A stretch of 64,000 nucleotides of DNA from Dyadobacter luticola (GCF_005860805.1 NZ_VCEJ01000002.1:1-64000); one strand, 5' to 3'. Positions 44,830 to 55,030 are shown, counted from the stretch's first letter. The notes: generated by a model from the sequence alone, not told the origin. Numbers and translations are program-made.

Positions 44830-45387
44830 TTAAAGCTTTTCCAAAGCCAGGTTCAGACCGAGCACATTTACTTTTGCAGGGCCGAACATGCCGAAAAGTG
44901 GTTTTTCAGTATGAGAATCAATCAGGTTTACGATAGCGTCCTCGGAAACTTTGCGCACCGCGGCAATCCTTTTCACTTGTACCAATGCTGCTTTGGGAGA
45001 AATATCCGGGTCCAGGCCACTTCCGCTGGCGGTCACCAGCTCGACAGGAATGTCTTTTAGGTCAACGTCCGAATTGTGTACACGGAATGTATCGATCCGC
45101 GCTTTGACCATCGCCAGATACTCCGGATTCGAGGGGCCTTTGTTGCTCCCTGCACTTCCGGCTGCGTTATAATCCACCGCCGAGGGGCGGTTATTGAAAA
45201 ATTGGTCTTCCGTAAAAGTCTGACCCACATTGGTGTAATACTTCTTACCATTTGCCACCACGACTTCACCATGCCCTCTGTTAGGCGCCAGCTGCGCCAC
45301 CCCCCAAATCAACCCAGGATACAACACGCTAAAAAACACCAGCGTCACAATCGTTAATCTAATCGCAGGAATTATGTTCGTTTTCAT
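44830..45387 (-). CDS. kdpC: Potassium-transporting ATPase subunit KdpC
   Basis: This 185-residue protein has one N-terminal membrane helix (about 9-28) and the KdpC motifs F-N-N-R-P-S-A-V-D-Y, G-S-N-K-G-P-S-N-P, S-G-S-G-L-D-P-D-I-S-P and an A-A-L-V-Q-V. KdpC bridges the KdpA channel and the KdpB ATPase. It sits 12 bp after kdpB in a gapless operon. Confidence 0.96.
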   Translation of the reverse strand: MKTNIIPAIRLTIVTLVFFSVLYPGLIWGVAQLAPNRGHGEVVVANGKKYYTNVGQTFTEDQFFNNRPSAVDYNAAGSAGSNKGPSNPEYLAMVKARIDTFRVHNSDVDLKDIPVELVTASGSGLDPDISPKAALVQVKRIAAVRKVSEDAIVNLIDSHTEKPLFGMFGPAKVNVLGLNLALEKL

Positions 45388-45399
45388 TTTTGATATTGT

Positions 45400-47439
45400 T
45401 TAAAGCCAGATACTTACCAGTAAGTCAATCACCTTAATCCCCACAAAAGGAACCAGAATACCGCCCAGGCCGTAAATCAGCAGGTTTCTTCTGAGTAGCG
45501 CGCTGGCGCCGATGGGTTTGTAGGCGACACCTTTCAGGGCCAGCGGGATCAGGAAGGGAATGATGATGGCGTTGAAAATGACTGCGGAAAGGATAGCGCT
45601 TTCAGGGCTGCTAAGTCCCATGACATTCAGGCCTTTCAGTGCCGGGATGCTGGCTATGAAAAGCGCCGGAATGATGGCGAAGTACTTGGCAACATCATTC
45701 GCGATGGAAAATGTGGTCAACGTTCCGCGGGTCATCAGAAGCTGTTTCCCGATCTCGACAATCTCGATCAGCTTGGTTGGGTCATTGTCCAAATCGACCA
45801 TATTGCCGGCTTCCTTGGCGGCCTGGGTACCACTGTTCATCGCCACGCCCACGTCGGCTTGCGCAAGTGCGGGCGCATCATTGGTACCGTCACCCATCAT
45901 CGCGACGAGCTTGCCGGCTTCCTGTTCCTTTTTAATGTAGTTCATTTTGTCTTCAGGCTTGGCCTCCGCAATGAAATCGTCCACCCCGGCTTTTTCAGCG
46001 ATAAACTTGGCAGTCAACGGGTTGTCCCCGGTTACCATCACGGTTTTGACCCCCATTTTCCGTAGCCTTTCAAACCGCTCGCTGATGCCCGGCTTGATAA
46101 TATCCTGCAATTCGATCACACCCAAAATCCGCTCGTTTTCCGATACCACCAGCGGCGTACCTCCGTTGCTCGAAATGGCTTTTACAGTTTCTTCTGTTTT
46201 TGCGGGAAATGCATTTCCAGCCTGTGTGACCAGGTTTTTGATCGAATCAAATGCGCCTTTCCGGATCCTGGTTTCTGCAAAATCAACCCCGGAGCTGCGC
46301 GTTTCAGCTGTAAACTTGATGAATTTAGGGTCGTTAAGCTGGTAAGTCGCTGGGGTAGCATTGGCCAGTTCGAGGATGGATTTTCCTTCCGGTGTTTCGT
46401 CCGCGATAGAGCTGAGTACGGCGTTTTTAACGAAATGCTGCTCATTTACACCTTCGGCGGTATGGAATTTCGTGGCTTTCCGGTTCCCGATGGTGATCGT
46501 ACCCGTTTTATCAAGCAGCAAAACATCAATGTCTCCGGCGGTTTCCACCGCTTTCCCTGATTTCGTAATCACATTCGCCCGCAGTGCACGGTCCATCCCG
46601 GCAATACCGATCGCAGAAAGCAACCCGCCGATCGTCGTCGGGATGAGGCAGACGAAGAGTGAAATGAATGCGGCGATCGTGATCGGCGTGCCGGAAAAAT
46701 CGGCGAAGGGTTTTAAGGTGATACAAACAATGATGAATACCAGCGTAAAACCGGCCAGCAGGATCGTCAGCGCAATTTCGTTAGGCGTTTTCTGGCGGCT
46801 GGCACCTTCCACCAGTGCAATCATTTTGTCCAGAAAACTTTCGCCCGGTGCAGTGGTGACCATGACTTTGATCTTGTCCGACAGTACCTTGGTACCGCCT
46901 GTGACGCTGCTTTTATCGCCGCCAGCCTCACGGATCACCGGCGCAGATTCACCGGTGATCGCGCTTTCGTCGATGGTGGCAAGTCCTTCAATGATCTCGC
47001 CGTCGGTAGGAATGTTGTCGCCGGCTTCGCAAATGAAGATATCGCCTTTTTTCATCTGGGCCGACATCACATGCTGGGTAGCGACCGAAAATCCAGGTTT
47101 TTGGTCAATGACCAGTTTTGCAGGCGTTTCCTCCCGGGTTTTTCTCAAACTATCAGCCTGCGCTTTTCCACGCGCCTCGGCGATGGCTTCGGCAAAATTG
47201 GCAAACAGTAACGTTAGCAGTAAGATCACAAAAATAACCAGGTTGTAGCCAAAAGTGCCCTGACTGCGCTCGCCCGATAATACCCAGAGGCAGACAACGA
47301 GCATGATCAATGTGCCGATTTCGACGGTAAACATGACCGGATTTTTGAATAAAAACCTGGGATTTAATTTGATAAACGACTGCCTGAGTGCTTCGTTTAC
47401 GAGATCCTTCTGGAATAAGGATGCATTTTGATTTTTCAT
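45400..47439 (-). CDS. kdpB: Potassium-transporting ATPase ATP-binding subunit KdpB
   Basis: This 679-residue P-type ATPase has the phosphorylation motif D-K-T-G-T-I-T, the actuator motif T-G-E-S, the hinge [12 protein letters not shown], and about seven membrane helices, as expected for KdpB. It uses ATP to drive potassium import by KdpA. The order kdpA-kdpB-kdpC is conserved here, with 66 bp to kdpA upstream and 12 bp to kdpC downstream. Confidence 0.97.
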   Translation of the reverse strand: MKNQNASLFQKDLVNEALRQSFIKLNPRFLFKNPVMFTVEIGTLIMLVVCLWVLSGERSQGTFGYNLVIFVILLLTLLFANFAEAIAEARGKAQADSLRKTREETPAKLVIDQKPGFSVATQHVMSAQMKKGDIFICEAGDNIPTDGEIIEGLATIDESAITGESAPVIREAGGDKSSVTGGTKVLSDKIKVMVTTAPGESFLDKMIALVEGASRQKTPNEIALTILLAGFTLVFIIVCITLKPFADFSGTPITIAAFISLFVCLIPTTIGGLLSAIGIAGMDRALRANVITKSGKAVETAGDIDVLLLDKTGTITIGNRKATKFHTAEGVNEQHFVKNAVLSSIADETPEGKSILELANATPATYQLNDPKFIKFTAETRSSGVDFAETRIRKGAFDSIKNLVTQAGNAFPAKTEETVKAISSNGGTPLVVSENERILGVIELQDIIKPGISERFERLRKMGVKTVMVTGDNPLTAKFIAEKAGVDDFIAEAKPEDKMNYIKKEQEAGKLVAMMGDGTNDAPALAQADVGVAMNSGTQAAKEAGNMVDLDNDPTKLIEIVEIGKQLLMTRGTLTTFSIANDVAKYFAIIPALFIASIPALKGLNVMGLSSPESAILSAVIFNAIIIPFLIPLALKGVAYKPIGASALLRRNLLIYGLGGILVPFVGIKVIDLLVSIWL

Positions 47440-47505
47440 TGGAGTGGTGAGTTGACTTTTAGCTGTTCTCTTTTAGCTATTAGTTTCGCTCGTTTTATGT
47501 TGGAT

Positions 47506-49191
47506 TTACAGACTGAAATATTCGGCAATCGGGCCTAATGTGAGGGCCGGGAAGAAGGATAATGCGGTGATAATTGCGATGACGGCCAGGATCATCATGC
47601 CGAAGGTGGCAGAGTCGGTACGAAGGGTGCCGGCGCTTTCGGGAATGTATTTTTTCTGTGCCAGAAGTCCTGCAATCGCTACCGGGCCAATGATCGGGAT
47701 GAAGCGGGAGAGTATCAGCACAAAACCCGTAGTAATGTTCCACCAGAGATTATTGTCGCCAAGTCCCTCAAAACCACTACCATTGTTGGCAGCAGAAGAA
47801 GTATATTCATACAACATTTCACTGAAACCGTGAAAGCCCGGATTGTTCAGATTGGCCGAGGTGATTTCCGGAAATGCTGCCGCCAACGCGGTACCAGCCA
47901 GGATCAGCAGCGGGTGAAGCAAGGCTACGATCATCGCGATTTTCATCTCACGTCCTTCGATTTTTTTACCCATGAATTCGGGAGTACGACCTACCATTAA
48001 TCCGCTGATAAAAACGGCCAGAATGATGAATATCAGGAAGTTCAGTATCCCCACGCCGCAGCCGCCGTAAAAAGCGTTGGTCATCATCGCAAGCATTTGC
48101 ATCATTCCCGACAGGGGCATGGCGCTGTCGTGCATCGAGTTGACCGAACCGGTCGATATGACGGTGGTGGCTATACTCCAAAATCCTGAGGCCGCGCTTC
48201 CAATCCGGGTTTCTTTTCCTTCCATCGCACCTGAACCCATATCAATGCCCATTTTGGCGATAGCAGGATTACCTTCGATTTCCCAGACGATCGTCGGAAG
48301 GCAGAGCAGCAGAAATCCCACAGTCATTACCCCGAAAATCATCCACGCCATTTTCTTTCTTTTCAGGAAAAAACCGAGTGCAAAAATCATCCCGAGCGGC
48401 ACGATCATCTGCGACATCATTTCGACCATATTGGTCAGGTAATTAGGGTTTTCGAGCGGGTGTGCGGAGTTGGCGCCGTAAAATCCGCCGCCGTTTGTGC
48501 CCAAATGTTTGATCGCAACAAACGCTGCCACCGGCCCCGTCGAGACGCCGACCGTATCACCCTGCATTGTCACCATGCTGTCTTTTCCTTCGAAAGTCAT
48601 CGGCATCCCGTTAAAGGCGAGGATACTGGCGACGATGATTGCTGCGGGAAGCAAAATCCGCGTGCAGGAAATCAGCATCAGGTTATAGAAGTTTCCTAGC
48701 TTGTCGGTGGTTTTTTCTTTTAATGCTAAAAAAATCACTACAGCCGCGGCCATACCCGTACCGGCGCTGACGAAGTGCAGGAACATCAGGAACATTTGTG
48801 ACAGATAGCTCACGCCGCTTTCACCAGAGTAATGCTGCAAATTACAGTTGACGACGAAGGAAATGCTGGTATTAAATGCCAGATCGGCGGTTTGCCCGGG
48901 GTTACCGTCCGGATTGAGCGGCAGCCAGCCCTGGTTCATGAGGATAAACATGCCGAGCAAAAACCAGACAAAATTGATAGTAAGCATGGCCACCATGTGC
49001 TGTTTCCAGTTCATTTCAGCTTTTCGTTCGATACCGCCAAGACGAAAAAATGCGTTTTCGAGTGGTGTGAAGATGGGGTCCAGCAGCGTTTTTTCACCTG
49101 CGTAGACTTTCGCAATGTACCTGCCAAACGGAACCGCCAGCAGGATTGTGAGTGCGTACATGGCGACGACGCCAAATATTTCAGTGTTCAT
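47506..49191 (-). CDS. kdpA: Potassium-transporting ATPase potassium-binding subunit KdpA
   Basis: This 561-residue membrane protein has about ten helices and the four pore-loop regions of the KtrB/KdpA channel family, including T-N-G-G-G-F-Y-G-A-N-S-A-H-P (selectivity filter), G-C-G-V-G-I-L-N-F and N-N-G-S-G-F-E-G-L. It selects potassium and passes it to the KdpB pump. It starts 12 bp after the kdpF stop. Confidence 0.97.
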   Translation of the reverse strand: MNTEIFGVVAMYALTILLAVPFGRYIAKVYAGEKTLLDPIFTPLENAFFRLGGIERKAEMNWKQHMVAMLTINFVWFLLGMFILMNQGWLPLNPDGNPGQTADLAFNTSISFVVNCNLQHYSGESGVSYLSQMFLMFLHFVSAGTGMAAAVVIFLALKEKTTDKLGNFYNLMLISCTRILLPAAIIVASILAFNGMPMTFEGKDSMVTMQGDTVGVSTGPVAAFVAIKHLGTNGGGFYGANSAHPLENPNYLTNMVEMMSQMIVPLGMIFALGFFLKRKKMAWMIFGVMTVGFLLLCLPTIVWEIEGNPAIAKMGIDMGSGAMEGKETRIGSAASGFWSIATTVISTGSVNSMHDSAMPLSGMMQMLAMMTNAFYGGCGVGILNFLIFIILAVFISGLMVGRTPEFMGKKIEGREMKIAMIVALLHPLLILAGTALAAAFPEITSANLNNPGFHGFSEMLYEYTSSAANNGSGFEGLGDNNLWWNITTGFVLILSRFIPIIGPVAIAGLLAQKKYIPESAGTLRTDSATFGMMILAVIAIITALSFFPALTLGPIAEYFSL

Positions 49192-49203
49192 TGGAGTGAG
49201 GTG

Positions 49204-49281
49204 TTAAAATTTTTCGGGTTTGACCAGCACGTAGCACATATAGCCAAACACGCCGATCGATACGATGAATAATGCAGCCAT
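49204..49281 (-). CDS. kdpF: KdpF small membrane subunit (25 residues)
   Basis: A 25-codon frame precedes kdpA by 12 bp. It encodes one hydrophobic helix (A-A-L-F-I-V-S-I-G-V-F) and ends Y-V-L-V-K-P-E-K-F, the Y-x-L-x-x-P-E-x-F tail characteristic of KdpF. KdpF stabilises the KdpABC complex in the membrane. The gene is too short for ordinary gene finders. Confidence 0.88.
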   Translation of the reverse strand: MAALFIVSIGVFGYMCYVLVKPEKF

Positions 49282-49285
49282 GATT

Positions 49286-49369
49286 TCAGATTTTTTCAAA
49301 AAATGAGATGGTTTTGTAGAAGAGCGCGAAGCAGAGACAGCCGGCGGTAACTAAGAGGATTGTTAACAT
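49286..49369 (-). CDS. 27-residue membrane peptide upstream of kdpF
   Basis: A 27-codon frame ends four bases before the kdpF start and opens the kdp operon. It encodes one hydrophobic helix (L-T-I-L-L-V-T-A-G-C-L-C-F-A-L-F) followed by an amphipathic end K-T-I-S-F-F-E-K-I. The position, spacing and clean membrane-helix profile support a real gene, either a second small Kdp subunit or a regulator of the complex. I know no established family for it. Confidence 0.6.
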   Translation of the reverse strand: MLTILLVTAGCLCFALFYKTISFFEKI

Positions 49370-49493
49370 GCTTTCAACTTTTTAGGTGAATGTTTGCCTA
49401 AGTAGTTTCAAAGATGTGCCAGGAAGTGATCTTTAAGTTTAAACTGCTGATTAATAGTATTTTAAGTGAAATTGAGGGATGCTTTGTCTGCAT

Positions 49494-49541
49494 AAAACCC
49501 TATCATTTTGATAAGAATGTTATCAAATGTGATAGGGTTTT
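49494..49541. terminator. Long hairpin terminator after the Panacea gene
   Basis: AAAACCCTATCA...TGATAA (from 49494) pairs with TTATCA...TGATAGGGTTTT (to 49541) over about 20 bp with one bulge and a 5-nt loop. It separates the minus-strand Panacea gene, which ends at 49600, from the kdp operon downstream, and leaves 49370-49493 as the kdp promoter region. Confidence 0.75.
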
Positions 49542-49599
49542 GTTAAGAAGGATTTTACTCTTGAAACACAGTATTTTGCTGCAAATGATTTTTGCGCAA

Positions 49600-50448
49600 T
49601 TACACTTGCGACGCTGTATCAGGCGAAGAATGTTCAGAGGGATACGGTCGGTCCAGCATTTCAAATGCCGCCTCCTGAAAATTAATGTATGATTTGGCTG
49701 CCTGGTTGTCCAGCCATCCTTTTTCTAGGTGACTGGCCTCTACCAGCTCGGTGGTGAGCATTTTACCATAAGTGTCACAAACCGATTGTAAAACGTCAAT
49801 TTCGGATTTTGTGAAAAGCGCATCGTTGAAATGGTCTTTGCTGGTAATCAGCTCGCCATAATTTCCATTTCCGACTTCCACTTGCTCTACGGTCAGCTTC
49901 GCGTCATCGCAAAGTTTGATGTACATTTTCTGGTATTGCGAAGGCACCGGCCCAAACTGTATTGCGCGGTACGAAATGCCAGAAATGGCAAAGCCGGTGC
50001 GGGAATACGCCATGAAATCGGCGTAGAAGAGAAGTTTGTTCAGCTTGGTTTTATAAAGGCCTTTTACTTTTGAATCAAAAAAAGAAATCATGTTGGATAT
50101 CCGCTCCAAATCGGGACGACGGTAGCCATTGAATTTGGAAGGTGCCTGATTTTCAAAGATCTGGTCCACAAAAAGCAGGTCCCAAGGATTCTTATTATTC
50201 TCTGCAATGATTTGCTCTGCTTTCGCAACCAGTTTGTTCACTTCCGGAAAGGGAATACGGTATTTTTCGCGGTATTGGTTGTGCACCTGCGCCACATTTA
50301 ACTCATCCAGTTCGAGCGTGGTATATTTTTCTCCCAAATCCTCGTCAATACTGTAATGCCAATATATAGTGTACTTTTCTTTCCGAAATGTAAAAGTGTC
50401 TAGTTCTCGGTATATCGGCATTTTCTGTTCAGTGATATGACTTTTCAT
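49600..50448 (-). CDS. Panacea (DUF4065/SocA-like) domain protein
   Basis: The C-terminal half of this 282-residue protein is a Panacea domain: K-T-K-L-N-K-L-L-F-Y-A-D-F, then G-I-S-Y-R-A-I-Q-F-G-P-V-P and later F-T-K-S-E-I-D-V-L. Panacea proteins are antitoxins paired with varied toxins or proteolytic adaptors such as SocA. The N-terminal part (1-120) lacks the helix-turn-helix often found before this domain, though Y-R-E-K-Y-R-I-P-F-P-E-V keeps part of the usual linker. No toxin gene is visible on either side: upstream is a divergent receptor gene and downstream only a terminator. Confidence 0.82.
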   Translation of the reverse strand: MKSHITEQKMPIYRELDTFTFRKEKYTIYWHYSIDEDLGEKYTTLELDELNVAQVHNQYREKYRIPFPEVNKLVAKAEQIIAENNKNPWDLLFVDQIFENQAPSKFNGYRRPDLERISNMISFFDSKVKGLYKTKLNKLLFYADFMAYSRTGFAISGISYRAIQFGPVPSQYQKMYIKLCDDAKLTVEQVEVGNGNYGELITSKDHFNDALFTKSEIDVLQSVCDTYGKMLTTELVEASHLEKGWLDNQAAKSYINFQEAAFEMLDRPYPSEHSSPDTASQV

Positions 50449-50540
50449 TACTCACGTTGCCAAGTTTGCAACATTATCAGGGGTCGGTCGTCTTTGCGTT
50501 ATGGGAGCATTTTGCTGCCGAACGAACATTTAGCCATGAT

Positions 50541-52946
50541 ATGAAACGATTACTACTCACCCTTGTCGCGGTGGCGACTTCCTTCGGCCTGACGCTGGCC
50601 CAAACATTCAAAGTTTCAGGTATACTTGCCGATTCGGCGACTGCTAAGCCGGCGGAATTTGCTACCGTCGCGCTGATGCAGGGCGGGAAAATAGTGGAAG
50701 GAACCACGACCGATGCCAAGGGTGTATTTGAATTCGGCAAAGTTTCGCCCGGACATTATGCTGTCCAGGCTTCGCTGATTGGATATACTACCAAAAACAG
50801 TGAAAGTTTTACGGTAAAATCAAAGGATGTTGATTTGGGCAGCATTAACATTGCAGCCTCTGTCCAAAATTTGAAGGAGGTGACCGTATCCGAGCAGAAG
50901 GCATTGTTTGAAGAGCGCTCGGACCGGATGGTTTATAATGCTGAAAAAGATATTAGTATCCGCGGCGGCGATGCGACGGACGTTTTGAAAAAAATACCTT
51001 CCATAGCAGTTGATATTGAAGGCAATGTGCAACTGCGGGGCAGTGGTAACATTAAGGTTTTGATCAACAACAAACCTTCCAGCGTCGTGGCGCGCAGCAT
51101 TTCGGATGCATTGAAACAAATTCCGGCCGACATTATAAAACAAGTGGAAGTAATTACTTCGCCCTCTGCAAAATACGATGCGGAAGGCACTGCGGGGATC
51201 ATTAATATTATCACGAAAAAGAATACGCTAAAAGGCACGAACGGATCTGTAAGTCCCAATTTCGGGCAGTGGAATAACTGGCCGAATGCAACAATTAACC
51301 ACCGGAATAAAGGTATCAGCCTCACCGGCAACGCGGGTTTCAGCAACTGGCGCAATAAGCGACTGATGGACCAGGTGCGCTCGTCCACAAATGGGGACAC
51401 GCTGAGCCTGCAAAACCAGGAGCAGTGGATCAAAGGCAGCGGGAAGAATTTCTGGGGCTCGTTTAATGCCGACTGGGACGTTGATTCGCTGAACCGCATC
51501 GGCGCGGGCATCAATTATTATAATGGTAAGAATACCAACGGTTTTGACATTGATTTTGAAGAAACCCGAAATGGAATGCTCAGTGAATATTTTCGTCGCT
51601 ATATGAGCCGGACTTACGACTGGTCGGGTGCGACAATTAATCTGGATTATACCCGCCTTTTTAAAAAACCAAAAAGAGAACTGAATTTCCTGAGTATGTA
51701 TTCCTTCGAGGGCGAAGACAGCGATTATTGGGCGAATGTGCAAAACAGGGAAGCACAGATATTTTATCGCGAAAAAAGCTACAATATTAGCAACAATAAG
51801 GAAGCCACTTTTCAGCTCGATTTTACCAACCCGATCGATAGTATCAGTACCCTTGAAATGGGCGCAAAATCCATTTTCCGGCAAATCCTGAGCGATTACC
51901 GTCTCGCCAGCGCGCCCGATGGATCGACAAATTTCCAGGATGTGCCCGAGCAGGCGAATGTTTTTGATTACAACCAGCAGGTCGCGGCGGCGTATGTGGT
52001 TTACAGTCGCACTCCTAAAAAGCGCTGGGGTATCAATCTCGGCGCGCGGTATGAGCATACATTTATCAATGCCAATTTCTTGAATGGTACCCGTCCGTTT
52101 TCAAATAACTACGGCAATTTTATTCCCAGCGTGAGCCTCTCCCGCACATTGCCGAAGAACCAGCAAATCCGCATCAGTTATTCCCAGCGTATCCAGCGTC
52201 CGCAATTTTATTACCTCAATCCGTATGTAAATCAGTCGGATTCTAAAAACCAATACGGCGGAAATCCGTACCTAAGGCCTGAGCTAACCCACTCGGCAGA
52301 AGCGAATTATAGCATTTCGATTGGCCAGACGAGCATCAATGCTTCTTTCTTTTTGCGAAAAACAAAAAACGCGATAGAGAACATCAGCTCGGTGGATAGC
52401 GCGGGTGTTTTGAAGCAGATTTTTCAGAATGTTGCTGAAAATGTGGCTTATGGCGTGAACCTGAGCGCAAATACGAAAATCGTGAAGCAGTGGACGGTCA
52501 ACGGTTCGCTCAACCTGTTTTACAATGTGCTCGAAAGTGTCGAGCTGAAAACGCGGAATGCGGACTGGATGTATCGCCTGAACCTCAATTCGACGGTCGA
52601 TCTGGGGAAAGGTTACAAGGCGCAATTTTTCGGATTTTACAATTCGCCGCGCGTCAACATTCAGGGCAGGTACGGCGGTTTTGGGTTTTATAACATTGTG
52701 TTTCAGAAGGAAGTGTTGAAGAAAAAAGGTACGATCGGCGTCGGTTACGACAATCCGTTTAACCGCACGGTCAGCTGGCGAAATGATTTTGTCGGGCCGA
52801 ATTTTGTGCAGGTCCAGCATGTATCGATGTACCGCCGAGGCTGGCGCATCAACCTGAAATATGAATTTGGGAAAATGAACGGGTCGCCGCGCCAGAAAAA
52901 ACGGATTTCGAATGACGATAAAAAAGCAGGTGAGGGGAACATTTAG
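50541..52946 (+). CDS. TonB-dependent receptor, outer membrane beta-barrel family
   Basis: From ATG 50541 the protein (about 801 residues) has a signal peptide ending L-T-L-A-Q, a CarboxypepD_reg-like domain with A-T-V-A-L-M and G-V-F-E-F, a plug with R-G-G-D-A-T-D-V-L-K-K-I-P and G-T-A-G-I-I-N-I-I-T-K-K, and a long barrel of the OMP_b-brl_3 type. The longer frame from 50457 lacks a signal peptide. Members of this group are found near two-component genes and are thought to import peptides or siderophores; the substrate is unknown. A two-component pair follows 60 bp downstream. Confidence 0.87.
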   Translation: MKRLLLTLVAVATSFGLTLAQTFKVSGILADSATAKPAEFATVALMQGGKIVEGTTTDAKGVFEFGKVSPGHYAVQASLIGYTTKNSESFTVKSKDVDLGSINIAASVQNLKEVTVSEQKALFEERSDRMVYNAEKDISIRGGDATDVLKKIPSIAVDIEGNVQLRGSGNIKVLINNKPSSVVARSISDALKQIPADIIKQVEVITSPSAKYDAEGTAGIINIITKKNTLKGTNGSVSPNFGQWNNWPNATINHRNKGISLTGNAGFSNWRNKRLMDQVRSSTNGDTLSLQNQEQWIKGSGKNFWGSFNADWDVDSLNRIGAGINYYNGKNTNGFDIDFEETRNGMLSEYFRRYMSRTYDWSGATINLDYTRLFKKPKRELNFLSMYSFEGEDSDYWANVQNREAQIFYREKSYNISNNKEATFQLDFTNPIDSISTLEMGAKSIFRQILSDYRLASAPDGSTNFQDVPEQANVFDYNQQVAAAYVVYSRTPKKRWGINLGARYEHTFINANFLNGTRPFSNNYGNFIPSVSLSRTLPKNQQIRISYSQRIQRPQFYYLNPYVNQSDSKNQYGGNPYLRPELTHSAEANYSISIGQTSINASFFLRKTKNAIENISSVDSAGVLKQIFQNVAENVAYGVNLSANTKIVKQWTVNGSLNLFYNVLESVELKTRNADWMYRLNLNSTVDLGKGYKAQFFGFYNSPRVNIQGRYGGFGFYNIVFQKEVLKKKGTIGVGYDNPFNRTVSWRNDFVGPNFVQVQHVSMYRRGWRINLKYEFGKMNGSPRQKKRISNDDKKAGEGNI

Positions 52947-53006
52947 CCTGCCATAGCAGGGAATCTTCCAGAATCTTTTCAGTTTTGCGACGCAACTTTG
53001 TGCGCT

Positions 53007-53684
53007 ATGAAGATACTGATCATTGAGGATGAGCCGGATTTGCTGGATGTGATACGGCAGTCGCTGGAAATGGAGCATTTTTTGGTCGAGTCGGCGGGGA
53101 CTTACCTTGCTGCGCTGGATAAGATTGTGGACTTTGATTATGACTGTATCTTGCTGGATATCATGCTCCCGGGCGGCAGCGGCCTGGATCTTTTGCGGGA
53201 GCTGAAAAACCTGGATAAGTCTGATAATGTGATCATTATTTCTGCCAAAGATTCGCTGGATGATAAGCTAGCCGGGCTTAATCTTGGCGCCGACGATTAT
53301 CTCACCAAACCGTTTCATATAGCCGAACTTACCGCGCGTGTCAAGTCCGTGCTGCGCCGGAAATCCTTTCAGGGCAAAAACCTGGTCGTGATCGGAAACC
53401 TCAAACTCGACCCAGAGGAACGAACATTGACGATCGGCGACGAGCCGCTGCCGCTGAACCGCAAGGAATTCGACATTCTCACTTATATGCTCGTGAACAA
53501 AAACCGGCTGGTGAACAAAACTTCGCTGGCCGAGCACGTGTGGGGCGATCACATGGACCAGGCCGACGACTACGAATTTATTTATTCTCAAATAAAAAAT
53601 CTTAGGAAAAAACTCAAAGAAAGGCAGGCGGACGTGGAGATACAGGCGGTGTATGGTATTGGTTATAAACTCGTTAGGTTATGA
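53007..53684 (+). CDS. OmpR-family response regulator
   Basis: This 225-residue protein has a receiver domain with E-D-E-P near the N-terminus, phosphorylation site Asp51 in L-L-D-I-M-L-P and K at T-K-P-F, followed by a winged-helix OmpR/PhoB DNA-binding domain with L-T-R/N-K-E-F-D-I-L and I-R-N/K-L-R-K-K-L-K. ATG at 53007 is used; TTG at 52998 lies three codons upstream. The stop overlaps the kinase ATG (ATGA), so the pair is coupled. It may regulate the receptor gene just upstream. Confidence 0.94.
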   Translation: MKILIIEDEPDLLDVIRQSLEMEHFLVESAGTYLAALDKIVDFDYDCILLDIMLPGGSGLDLLRELKNLDKSDNVIIISAKDSLDDKLAGLNLGADDYLTKPFHIAELTARVKSVLRRKSFQGKNLVVIGNLKLDPEERTLTIGDEPLPLNRKEFDILTYMLVNKNRLVNKTSLAEHVWGDHMDQADDYEFIYSQIKNLRKKLKERQADVEIQAVYGIGYKLVRL

Positions 53685-54961
53685 ACCTGCTTAATTACAC
53701 GCTCAAATATCTTGCTATCGCATTGTTCGGGATCATCAGCGTCTGGGCGGTGATTTTTTATGTGAATATGCTCGATGAAGTGTACGACAGCCTGGACGAC
53801 GGCCTGGATAATTACAAGCTGCTGATCATTGAGAAAGCGCACGAAGATCCGGGTACGCTGACGCGCAATGAATTTGCGGAGGGGAATTACGAGATCCGGG
53901 AAATTTCGAAAGATCAGGCAAAACGGACGAAGGAGGTGTACCAGGATACTCTGATGTATATGGCCAATGAAAAGGACCTCGAACCCGTGCGAATGCTGAC
54001 GACGACCTTTAAAATGGACAAAAAGCATTACGAGCTCAAAGTCATTTCGTCGATGGTGGAAGAGGATGATTTGATCGAAGACCTGTTTTATTCACTCATC
54101 TGGCTGTACATTTTTCTGCTTGCAAGTATCCTGATTGTCAATAATTTCCTGCTGAAAAAAGTTTGGCAACCGTTTTACGGACTAGTGGATCAGCTCAAAA
54201 ATTTCCGGCTTGGGAAAAACCAGAACATTCAGTCAGTTGAAACAAGCGTGAAGGAGTTTAATGTGCTGAATGATACCGTGGGCGCGCTGGTGCGGCACAC
54301 TTTGGAAACTTACAATAATCAGAAACAATTCATCGAAAACGCCTCTCACGAGCTGCAAACGCCGATTGCGATCAGCATTAACCGGCTCGAATTACTGGCG
54401 GAGAAGAACGAGCTGAACGAATCTACGCTGGAAACGGTGGGGCAGGTGATACAAACATTGGAACGCCTGACGCGCCTGAACAAGTCGCTTCTATTGTTGT
54501 CGAAGATCGAAAACCGGCAGTTTGAGGATGTGGAGGAAGTTTCTGTAAATCAGGTAGTAAATGCTTTGAAAGAAGAATTTGCTGATTTTGCAGAGTTTAA
54601 AAATGTCACGATTTCGGTGAAGGAAAAGGCTGATCTGTATGTGGTTATGCAGAAAGATTTGGTGACAATCCTGATTTCCAATCTGCTGAAAAATGCGATC
54701 GTGCATAACCATACAAATGGTGCGGTTGAAATGGAAATTGGCGAGGATTATCTGCTGATTTCTAATTCAGGATCAGCAATTGCATTGGATCCGGACAAGA
54801 TTTTCAAGCGGTTTCACAAAGATTCCGGCGATCATAACAACACCGGTCTGGGGCTGGCCATCGTCAAAGCGATCATCGATTTGTACAGCTTTTCGATTTC
54901 CTACGGGTTTACAGGAAAACACAACATCCGTATTCATTTCCAGGTTTTGCCAAAAAGCTGA
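53681..54961 (+). CDS. Sensor histidine kinase paired with the OmpR-type regulator
   Basis: This 426-residue kinase has membrane helices at about 9-29 and 137-157 around a periplasmic sensor region, HisKA with A-S-H-E-L-Q-T-P (His223), and HATPase_c with N-L-L-K-N-A and G-L-G-L-A-I-V. It shares four bases with the response regulator gene. The signal is unknown; the receptor upstream and the HAEPLYID-type gene downstream suggest an envelope-related stimulus. Confidence 0.93.
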   Translation: MNLLNYTLKYLAIALFGIISVWAVIFYVNMLDEVYDSLDDGLDNYKLLIIEKAHEDPGTLTRNEFAEGNYEIREISKDQAKRTKEVYQDTLMYMANEKDLEPVRMLTTTFKMDKKHYELKVISSMVEEDDLIEDLFYSLIWLYIFLLASILIVNNFLLKKVWQPFYGLVDQLKNFRLGKNQNIQSVETSVKEFNVLNDTVGALVRHTLETYNNQKQFIENASHELQTPIAISINRLELLAEKNELNESTLETVGQVIQTLERLTRLNKSLLLLSKIENRQFEDVEEVSVNQVVNALKEEFADFAEFKNVTISVKEKADLYVVMQKDLVTILISNLLKNAIVHNHTNGAVEMEIGEDYLLISNSGSAIALDPDKIFKRFHKDSGDHNNTGLGLAIVKAIIDLYSFSISYGFTGKHNIRIHFQVLPKS

Positions 54962-55030
54962 GCTCATCGGGTTTATTCCCAATTCCTTCCGGTTTTCACT
55001 TTTAACATTGCATAAACAAATGTTAAGAGC

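Noticed and set aside
52284-53078. 264-codon minus-strand frame under the TonB-dependent receptor
   Set aside because: It is antisense to the beta-barrel coding region and has no recognisable start context or domain.
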